The translations under genes were made by a program, and so were the position numbers. From assembly GCA_045580815.1 (NCBI GenBank), contig JAZNOL010000033.1, positions 1 through 17,071 of the forward strand: a stretch of DNA of 17,071 bases, written 5' to 3'. Shown piece after piece: positions 8,259 to 13,414 of this stretch. Numbering within the stretch: the first letter of the stretch is position 1; every line of letters starts with the position of its first letter. Below the pieces are notes generated by a model. The model searched no databases, had not been told where the DNA came from, and saw only the letters and a list, made by a program, of their open reading frames with translations. Source of the DNA: JAZNOL01 sp045580815. GTDB taxonomy: Bacteria; Bacillota; Clostridia; RUG12999.

Positions 8259-8918
8259 GTGAACCCAGCAGAAAAAAAGTTGCGCTTTACTCAATCAGTG
8301 GGTGAAGAAATTTCAAACGCCGTATCGCACTGTGTTGCCGCACTTTTAGCAATTGCCGGTACACCTATAATAATAGTGCGTGCGTGTATGTACAGTGATG
8401 CACTGGGCATTGTGAGTGCGTCGCTTTATGGGGCAAGCCTTATTCTTTTGTATACATTTTCAACATTATACCATTCGCTTACCAATTATACGGCAAAAAG
8501 TGTTTTTCAAACCTTTGACCATTGCTCAATATTTATTCTGATATGCGGTACGTATATACCTATTTCACTTAATATGGTTGGCGGATGGATTGGCTGGACG
8601 CTGTTTGGAGTAAATGCTTTTTGTACGGTGCTTGGTGTAACACTTAACGCAATTAATGTGCGCAGATGGCGTAAACTTTCGATGATACTGTATGTGCTTA
8701 TGGGATGGTCAATTGTAATGATTGCAAAACCGTTTATGGAGATTATTCCACCCAGCAGTCTGTGGTTTTTGTTGTCAGGTGGACTTATGTATACCGGAGG
8801 AATTGTGTTTTATAAACTCCGCAAAAAATATATGCATTTTATATGGCATCTGTTTGTACTTGCCGGCAGTGTGCTTCACTATTTCTTTGTGCTGTTTTAC
8901 TGCTACCCCAAAGCATAA
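8259..8918 (+). CDS. trhA: Hemolysin III / TrhA (YqfA, PAQR-like) membrane protein
   Basis: I choose GTG 8259 as start (219 residues) because GAGAGGTGAT (8245-8254) is an excellent match to the anti-Shine-Dalgarno and its GAGG core is 8 nt upstream. The earlier GTG 8250 and ATG 8253 sit inside that ribosome binding site. The protein has about seven hydrophobic spans and the family's conserved polar residues: VSHCVAALL early, TFSTLYHS, FDHCSIFILICGTYIPI, and a final HFIWHLFVLAGSVLHYF with the His-x3-His metal-type motif. Known of the family: bacterial relatives of PAQR receptors (YqfA/TrhA, 'hemolysin III'), inner-membrane proteins linked to membrane homeostasis; cytolytic activity was reported for Bacillus cereus hemolysin III but a toxin role is not assumed here. 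It has its own promoter and terminator. Confidence 0.92.
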   Translation: MNPAEKKLRFTQSVGEEISNAVSHCVAALLAIAGTPIIIVRACMYSDALGIVSASLYGASLILLYTFSTLYHSLTNYTAKSVFQTFDHCSIFILICGTYIPISLNMVGGWIGWTLFGVNAFCTVLGVTLNAINVRRWRKLSMILYVLMGWSIVMIAKPFMEIIPPSSLWFLLSGGLMYTGGIVFYKLRKKYMHFIWHLFVLAGSVLHYFFVLFYCYPKA

Positions 8919-8923
8919 AAATT

Positions 8924-8952
8924 AAAATCCTGCAATTATGCAGGATTTTTTT
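8924..8952 (+). terminator. Rho-independent terminator after the hemolysin III-type gene
   Basis: AAAATCCTGCA (8924-8934) pairs perfectly with TGCAGGATTTT (8939-8949) around the loop ATTA, and a T-run extends to 8952. It starts 5 bp after the stop codon. Confidence 0.92.
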
Positions 8953-8961
8953 ATTTATCCC

Positions 8962-8990
8962 TTGAAATTCGACATAATATGTGATATACT
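8962..8990 (+). promoter_or_regulatory. Promoter of the CapA-like gene
   Basis: TTGAAA (8962-8967), a 17-bp spacer and TATACT (8985-8990) lie just after the preceding terminator and 33 bp before the CapA-like start, so the gene is an independent unit. Confidence 0.75.
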
Positions 8991-9023
8991 GAAATTATAA
9001 AAGGGTTATGGGGTGATATAAGT

Positions 9024-10181
9024 ATGAAAAAATTAATGTTTGCAAAAATATCGGCAGTATTTATTGCGGCATTTCTTGCCGGATGTGGATGCAGCGAGCC
9101 AGCACAGGAAACCATGGCTCCTGTTGCAATTTCCGAACCGGAAAAACCGACAATTGAGCTGACAGTTACTGCTGTGGGAGACAATCTTATTCATTCACCA
9201 ATTTATAAACAGGCAAAACAACGTACCGGGGGAGATTATTACGACTTTGCACCGGCATACATAAATGTTGCCGATTATATTGATTCCGACATAAACATTA
9301 TAAACCAGGAGACACCGGTTGGTGGTGCAGCGCTTGGCGTGAATTCTTATCCGTCGTTTAATTCACCGTATGAGCTTGGCAATGCGGTTGTTGAGATGGG
9401 ATTTAACGTTATTAACCATGCGAACAACCATGTTTATGATGCCGGACCTATGGGTGTGGACAACTCCATGAAATTTTGGCAGGAAAAAGGTGTTACGGTT
9501 ATAGGAATGCATCCGTGGGAAAGTGATGACGGGTATATTGTCTATACAGAGAAAAAAGGTGTAAAAATTGCACTTTTGGCATATACCTACGGAACAAACT
9601 CAGGACTTGCCGATGATTGCGGATATGCTGTAAACCGCATGAAATACGAAAAAGTGAGCGAAGATTTAAAAGAAGCACGTGAAAACAGTGAGATTGTTAT
9701 TCTGTCACTGCATTTTGGCGATGAGTATAGCCATACACCAAATACAGAACAAGAAAAATTTGTTAATCTTGCGGCCGAAAATAATGTTGACCTGGTGATT
9801 GGACATCATCCTCATGTTATTCAGAAAGCCGAGCTTGTAACACGAAGTGACGGTGAAATAATGCCGGTGTATTATTCTCTTGGTAACTTTATTTCTTCTC
9901 AGGATACGCCTGCACGTATGATTGGCGGTATGGCGAGAGTTAAATTTTTGGGTACAGCAGATGATATGAAACTTGAAATTGCCGGATTTGTACCGATTAT
10001 CAATCACTATGATGCTAATTTTTCGTCTGTGCGTAATTTTGTGTGGAGAGATTACACATTGGCTCATGGGAACAAGCATGGAATGGCGTATAAAGGCTTT
10101 TCATACGAATATGCAGAAAATCTTATAAACGAAATTATATCGCCAGAGTTTTTAGAAAACGGTGAAAAGCTGATGAATTAA
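9024..10181 (+). CDS. CapA/PgsA-family metallophosphatase-like lipoprotein (385 aa)
   Basis: The start ATG follows GGGGTGAT (9010-9017). The N-terminus is a lipoprotein signal with lipobox LAGC (18-21), so Cys21 should be lipidated and the protein held outside the membrane. Residues ~44-320 show the CapA superfamily (calcineurin-like fold) signatures in order: AVGDNLIH (50-57), INQETP (93-98), NHANNHVYDAG (131-141), LSLHFGDEY (228-235), GHHPHVIQ (260-267) and YSLGNF (284-289). Known of the family: CapA/PgsA/YwtB proteins are needed for poly-gamma-glutamate capsule export, though many homologues stand alone with unknown roles. The capB/C ligase genes are not present here, so a capsule function cannot be claimed; a cell-envelope phosphodiesterase-like role is equally possible. 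A bidirectional terminator follows directly. Confidence 0.9.
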   Translation: MKKLMFAKISAVFIAAFLAGCGCSEPAQETMAPVAISEPEKPTIELTVTAVGDNLIHSPIYKQAKQRTGGDYYDFAPAYINVADYIDSDINIINQETPVGGAALGVNSYPSFNSPYELGNAVVEMGFNVINHANNHVYDAGPMGVDNSMKFWQEKGVTVIGMHPWESDDGYIVYTEKKGVKIALLAYTYGTNSGLADDCGYAVNRMKYEKVSEDLKEARENSEIVILSLHFGDEYSHTPNTEQEKFVNLAAENNVDLVIGHHPHVIQKAELVTRSDGEIMPVYYSLGNFISSQDTPARMIGGMARVKFLGTADDMKLEIAGFVPIINHYDANFSSVRNFVWRDYTLAHGNKHGMAYKGFSYEYAENLINEIISPEFLENGEKLMN

Positions 10182-10189
10182 AATTATAT

Positions 10190-10220
10190 AAAGCGGCAAT
10201 GCAATGCATTGCCGCTTTTT
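10190..10220 (+). terminator. Bidirectional terminator between the CapA-like gene and asnS
   Basis: AAAGCGGCAATGCA (10190-10203) and TGCATTGCCGCTTT (10205-10218) are perfect inverted copies; sterically the loop opens to about GCAATGC. The T-run ends at 10220, and the A-tract on the other side serves the convergent asnS gene. Confidence 0.9.
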
Positions 10221-10235
10221 CGTAGTATAAACTTA

Positions 10236-11630
10236 TTAAAATTCGCAGTTGCCTACTGTACGTGCATAGGGTAAAACATCGCGTATGTTTGAAACACCGG
10301 TAATGTACATAATAGCACGTTCAAAACCAAGACCAAAACCGGCGTGTTCGGCACTGCCGTATTTGCGAAGCTCGGTATACCACCAGTAATCCTCAGGATT
10401 AAGACCACATTCCTCCATTTTTGCAAGAAGTACATCAAGGCGGTCTTCACGCTGGCTTCCACCGATAATTTCGCCTACACCGGGAACAAGACAGTCCATT
10501 GCTGCAACAGTTTTTCCGTCGTCATTTTGACGCATATAAAATGCTTTGATTTCTTTCGGATAATCTGTTACAAAAACAGGTTTCTTGAAAATCTGTTCTG
10601 TAAGGAAGCGTTCATGCTCTGTCTGCAAATCCATTCCCCATGATACAGGATAATCAAATTCATCCTTATGGGGAATAAGCAGATCAATTGCTTCGGTATA
10701 GGTTACTCGTGCAAATTCGCTGTTTACAATACCATTTAAACGTTCAAGAAGTGTTTTGTCAACAAAGTTGTTGAAAAATTCCATTTCTTCGGGGGCGTTG
10801 TCGAGGCAGTATTTTATAATATATTTAAGCATTTTTTCAGCCAGAGCCATGTCGTCTTCAAGGTTAGCAAACGCAATTTCCGGCTCAATCATCCAAAACT
10901 CTGCAGCGTGACGTGCGGTGTTTGAGTTTTCAGCACGGAAAGTAGGACCAAAGGTGTAAACTTTGCCAAAAGCCATGCAGTATGTTTCAACATTAAGCTG
11001 ACCGCTTACGGTAAGGTTAACGCTTTTTCCGAAAAAGTCTTTTGAATAATCAATGTTGCCGTTTTCATCACGGGGAGGATTCTGCGGGTCAAGAGTTGTA
11101 ACGCGGAACATTTCGCCTGCACCCTCACAGTCACTGCCGGTAATAATCGGAGTGTGAACGTATACAAAGCCTTCTTCGGTAAAAAACTGATGAATAGCCT
11201 GTGCTACAATTGAACGAATTCGAAACACTGCCGAAAACAGATTGCTTCGGGGACGAAGATGAGCAATTTCACGAAGAAATTCTACTGAATGACGTTTTTT
11301 CTGAAGCGGATATTCAGGTGATGATGTACCGCTGATTTCAATTTTTTCAGCATGGATTTCAAAGGGCTGTTTTGCATCGGGAGTAAGAAGAACGCTACCT
11401 GTAATAATAAGCGATGCACCAACATTTTGTTTTTCTATTTCTGTATAATTATCAAGCTTGTCCTGTTCAAAAACAATTTGAAGATTTTTAAAAAAGCTTC
11501 CGTCGTTAAGCTCAATAAATCCAAAAGATTTTGAACTGCGTATTGTGCGTATCCAACCTGCAACCGTAACGGTTTTGCCGCCAAAGTCGGCGCTGTTTCT
11601 GTATAACTGTTTTATTTCTGTTCTTTTCAT
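10236..11630 (-). CDS. asnS: Asparaginyl-tRNA synthetase
   Basis: Class IIb aminoacyl-tRNA synthetase that charges tRNA-Asn in the cytoplasm. I set the start at ATG 11630 (464 residues, close to the usual ~430-466) because GAGGTG (11640-11635 on the minus strand) is correctly spaced before it. The upstream ATG at 11642 overlaps that ribosome binding site. An N-terminal OB-fold anticodon-binding domain (~15-105; VAGWIRTIRSSKSFGFIELND) is followed by the catalytic core. Motif 1 lies in the region LRPRSNLFSAVFRIRS (~125-140), motif 2 is FRAENSNTARHAAEFW (231-246), and motif 3 is GFGLGFERAIMYITG (431-445). The AsnRS character is given by overall match and by the C-terminal SNIRDVLPYART segment. 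It stands alone with its own promoter and a shared terminator. I see no T-box leader in the ~40 nt between predicted start point and gene. Confidence 0.97.
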   Translation of the reverse strand: MKRTEIKQLYRNSADFGGKTVTVAGWIRTIRSSKSFGFIELNDGSFFKNLQIVFEQDKLDNYTEIEKQNVGASLIITGSVLLTPDAKQPFEIHAEKIEISGTSSPEYPLQKKRHSVEFLREIAHLRPRSNLFSAVFRIRSIVAQAIHQFFTEEGFVYVHTPIITGSDCEGAGEMFRVTTLDPQNPPRDENGNIDYSKDFFGKSVNLTVSGQLNVETYCMAFGKVYTFGPTFRAENSNTARHAAEFWMIEPEIAFANLEDDMALAEKMLKYIIKYCLDNAPEEMEFFNNFVDKTLLERLNGIVNSEFARVTYTEAIDLLIPHKDEFDYPVSWGMDLQTEHERFLTEQIFKKPVFVTDYPKEIKAFYMRQNDDGKTVAAMDCLVPGVGEIIGGSQREDRLDVLLAKMEECGLNPEDYWWYTELRKYGSAEHAGFGLGFERAIMYITGVSNIRDVLPYARTVGNCEF

Positions 11631-11667
11631 AGTGCACCTCATTTTAAATATTTAACATACTTATTCT

Positions 11668-11696
11668 ATTATACTACTTGTTTTTGAAAAATTCAA
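11668..11696 (-). promoter_or_regulatory. Promoter of asnS
   Basis: On the minus strand: TTGAAT (-35, 11696-11691), a 17-bp spacer, TATAAT (-10, 11673-11668). The predicted transcript start lies about 30 nt upstream of the asnS start, leaving no room for a T-box. Confidence 0.72.
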
Positions 11697-11725
11697 GTGT
11701 TTTTTGCATATTTAATGAAAATTAT

Positions 11726-11754
11726 TTCACAATTGCAAAAAAAATACATATAAT
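11726..11754 (+). promoter_or_regulatory. Promoter of the small membrane protein gene
   Basis: TTCACA (11726-11731), a 17-bp spacer and TATAAT (11749-11754) lie 32 bp before the ATG at 11787. It is back-to-back with the asnS promoter. Confidence 0.68.
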
Positions 11755-11786
11755 GGTAGTATAAACCAAAAAAGGAAGTGCACAAA

Positions 11787-12152
11787 ATGATTAATTTTAT
11801 AATAATGACAAGCATTACACTTGCGTTTGGAGCACTGCTTTTTTATGCAATTTTTAAAAGTGTGGATGATGTAACCCAAAAACCACCAGACAAAATAATT
11901 GAAAAGCTTTTCAAGTATGATAATTACGAAATTGTTTTTCCGGAGATTTTGACTAAGCAAATTTTTGTAAAGGAAGAAGTGCTAGAGAAATTTAAAAATA
12001 CCGACGGATTTTATGCACTGTCAAAATATTACGGACATTCTCTTGTGAGGTATGTTTATAAAGTAAAAAATAGCGAAAATGTTGTAGCCAATGTGTTTTT
12101 GTACTGTAATAATATTGTGGTGTATTTTGTATCCGACAGCAAATTGATGTAA
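11787..12152 (+). CDS. Small hypothetical protein with one N-terminal membrane segment (121 aa)
   Basis: I do not recognise a family. AAGGAAG (11772-11778) is 8 nt before ATG 11787, which I prefer over GTG 11778 inside the ribosome binding site. Residues ~3-24 (NFIIMTSITLAFGALLFYAIF) form one hydrophobic span, a signal anchor rather than a cleavable signal. The remaining ~95 residues are mixed charged and beta-like (KYYGHSLVRYVYKVKNSENVVANVFLYCNNIVVYFVSDSKL) with several aromatics. Topology by the positive-inside rule is unclear because few charges flank the span. A good promoter and ribosome binding site make it a believable gene. It is followed by 140 bp of AT-rich sequence with no GC-rich terminator, so its transcript may run into the tRNA unit. 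No neighbour suggests a role. Confidence 0.7.
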   Translation: MINFIIMTSITLAFGALLFYAIFKSVDDVTQKPPDKIIEKLFKYDNYEIVFPEILTKQIFVKEEVLEKFKNTDGFYALSKYYGHSLVRYVYKVKNSENVVANVFLYCNNIVVYFVSDSKLM

Positions 12153-12237
12153 TTTGTGGAATTGTAATAATTTTGGCGTTTCGTAGCTTAGTAAAACCAA
12201 CTTATTGCACAAAAAAATATTATTTTTGTAAAAATAC

Positions 12238-12266
12238 TTGCAATTTTCCGTGATTTGTGCTATAAT
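12238..12266 (+). promoter_or_regulatory. Promoter of the tRNA-Arg gene
   Basis: TTGCAA (12238-12243), a 17-bp spacer and TATAAT (12261-12266) are positioned about 26 bp before the first base of the tRNA. Confidence 0.78.
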
Positions 12267-12292
12267 TATTTATGTTGCTTAAATAGTAACAT

Positions 12293-12369
12293 GCGCTGCT
12301 AGCTCAGCTGGATAGAGTGTTTGGCTACGAACCAAAAGGTCAGGGGTTCGAATCCCTTGCAGCGCACCA
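12293..12369 (+). tRNA. tRNA-Arg (anticodon ACG)
   Basis: The cloverleaf can be drawn by eye. The acceptor stem is GCGCTGC (12293-12299) with GCAGCGC (12359-12365), then discriminator A and encoded CCA (12367-12369). The D-arm begins GCTCAGCTGGATAGAG. The anticodon stem is TTTGG/CCAAA with loop CTACGAA and anticodon ACG at 12327-12329. The T-arm is AGGGG/CCCTT around TTCGAAT. ACG reads CGU/CGC/CGA once A34 is edited to inosine by TadA. It is a single-gene unit with promoter and terminator. Confidence 0.97.
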
Positions 12370-12375
12370 AAACAG

Positions 12376-12401
12376 AAAAACACCCGATGGGGTGTTTTTT
12401 T
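12376..12401 (+). terminator. Rho-independent terminator of the tRNA gene
   Basis: AAAAACACCC (12376-12385) pairs with GGGTGTTTTT (12390-12399) around the loop GATG, with a T-run to 12401. It begins 6 nt after the encoded CCA. Confidence 0.92.
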
Positions 12402-12410
12402 GTTTTATGT

Positions 12411-12434
12411 AAAAAGAAAAGGGATTCGAACCCT
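12411..12434 (-). other. Inverted tRNA T-arm-like sequence, possible weak minus-strand terminator
   Basis: Bases 12420-12433 are the reverse complement of the T-arm of the tRNA just upstream (14 identical bases). Read on the minus strand, AGGG-TTCGAAT-CCCT is followed by TTTCTTTTT, so the sequence could act as a weak terminator for the adhE-phosphotransferase operon. The stem is short (4 bp), so function is uncertain. Confidence 0.4.
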
Positions 12435-12487
12435 GAGAGGACACGAGGCGTAAAGCAAAACAGTCTTATCTATTGTAACGAACCAAA

Positions 12488-12518
12488 TAAATATCCACCC
12501 ATGGCGAGTGGATATTTA
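12488..12518. repeat. Perfect 11-bp inverted repeat (hairpin)
   Basis: TAAATATCCAC (12488-12498) and GTGGATATTTA (12508-12518) are perfect inverted copies with the 9-nt loop CCATGGCGA. There is no T-run on either side, so a terminator is doubtful. It is part of the gene-free 12370-12664 stretch, where I find no coding sequence. Confidence 0.75.
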
Positions 12519-12545
12519 GTAAACAAGTTATATGCATTAATAAAA

Positions 12546-12617
12546 TGTAGGGATCGATGCCTACATCGACCCGAAACAGATAATATTTTCGGGCGGATGT
12601 GGGTATCCGCCCCTACA
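12546..12617. repeat. Nested palindromic intergenic element (72 bp, REP/MITE-like)
   Basis: Two 28-bp arms (12546-12573 and 12590-12617) are inverted copies at 21 of 28 positions, sharing the ends TGTAGGG and CCCG. Each arm is itself a hairpin: TCGATG-CCTA-CATCGA in the left, and GGGCGGAT-GTGGGT-ATCCGCCC in the right, which is GC-rich unlike its surroundings. There is no coding capacity. The form resembles dispersed palindromic intergenic repeats seen in many Clostridia genomes; only this one copy is visible, so repetitiveness is inferred. Confidence 0.65.
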
Positions 12618-12664
12618 AAAATATTTTGCACAAATTTACGTTTAATAAGACAGCCTCTTTGTGT

Positions 12665-13414
12665 TTATTCGTATTCCACAACGTCAATCCATGACAGCAA
12701 AAATTCTCTTTCTTCCTCGTTGCCTTTAACAAGCTGTGAAGCCGCAACAATGGGAATCCATTTCTGAACATACTGTTTAGCTGTTTCGGTTTTAAGACAG
12801 AACATATTGAAATACTTTTCAGCAAGCTCGTCTTTTTTTGCCAGTTTAAACAGCAGGTAAGTTCTTGCAACGTCCGCCGCCGCATTGCCCTGTGTTGCAT
12901 GTGACCAGTCAAGAATATACGGAGTACCGTCGGTTGCAATTATGATATTACTGGGGTTAAAATCTCCGTGACACACTTTTTTGTGTTTGGGCATACCCTC
13001 AAGGCGGGTGTGCAGGTCGTAGCGTGTTGATGCGTCAAGCCCTGTTTCTGAAATTTTGCGTTCCATTTTATCTTTGAGTTTAGTTAAAAGCGGAGCTTTT
13101 TTTGAATGAACGGAAATCTGCAAATCTACAAACAGTTCAAGGTATTCGCCCATTTTATCGGGATTCTCGTTCATGAGAGTTTCAAGAGTTTTGCCCTCAA
13201 TGTAATCAAAAACAAGAGTCCATTTGCCGTCTGTCATTGTTACCTCGTGAAGTCGTGGAATGCAAAGCCCCGTTTCCTCAACACGTGCCTGGTTAAGTGC
13301 TTCGTTTAAAACGTTTGCTTTTGAATACTGTTCATTGAAAACTTTTATGGCTCTGTCTTTGTCTTTGTATATGGTTTTTGTGGGTCTTACGGCGATTGTT
13401 TTTTCAAAATTCAT
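12665..13414 (-). CDS. Phosphotransferase/kinase-like protein of the APH/choline-kinase superfamily (249 aa)
   Basis: The fold is protein-kinase-like. RAIKVF (21-26) supplies the ATP lysine (Lys24), DYIEGKT (70-76) resembles the hinge, CHGDFNPSNI (148-157) is the Brenner motif with catalytic Asp151 and Asn156, and ILDWSHA (167-173) holds the metal-binding Asp169. Known of the superfamily: it phosphorylates hydroxyls of aminoglycosides, choline, homoserine, fructosamine or other small molecules. Nothing here indicates antibiotic resistance, and the substrate is unknown. Its ATG shares its A with the TAA stop of adhE (TAATG on the minus strand), and GGAGGT (13428-13423) is 8 nt before the ATG, inside the adhE 3' end. 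It is therefore translationally coupled to adhE and co-expressed with it. Downstream there is no strong terminator, only the palindromic elements. Confidence 0.85.
   Translation of the reverse strand: MNFEKTIAVRPTKTIYKDKDRAIKVFNEQYSKANVLNEALNQARVEETGLCIPRLHEVTMTDGKWTLVFDYIEGKTLETLMNENPDKMGEYLELFVDLQISVHSKKAPLLTKLKDKMERKISETGLDASTRYDLHTRLEGMPKHKKVCHGDFNPSNIIIATDGTPYILDWSHATQGNAAADVARTYLLFKLAKKDELAEKYFNMFCLKTETAKQYVQKWIPIVAASQLVKGNEEEREFLLSWIDVVEYE

Noticed and set aside
8259..8918. Reading the hemolysin III homologue as a virulence toxin
   Set aside because: Family members are common integral membrane proteins in non-pathogens. The sequence shows a seven-span PAQR-like protein and nothing specific for cytolysis.
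12185..12240. AT-rich palindrome AAAAATATTATTTTT as terminator of the small membrane protein gene
   Set aside because: The stem has no G-C pairs and would be too weak; the sequence is better read as AT-rich spacer before the tRNA promoter.
12420..12433. Inverted T-arm copy as an integration (att) site of a genomic island
   Set aside because: Integration into a tRNA gene duplicates its 3' end in direct orientation. Here the copy is inverted and only 14 bp long, and no integrase or phage gene is present.
12321..12767. A 148-codon plus-strand frame running from within the tRNA into the phosphotransferase gene
   Set aside because: It begins inside the tRNA-Arg, crosses a terminator and two palindromic elements, and ends antisense to a well-supported gene. 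Its translation is the kind of spurious product seen downstream of tRNA genes.
12665..13414. Aminoglycoside resistance gene
   Set aside because: The kinase motifs are shared by many small-molecule kinases. The gene is coupled to adhE and has no mobile-element context, so resistance is not supported.
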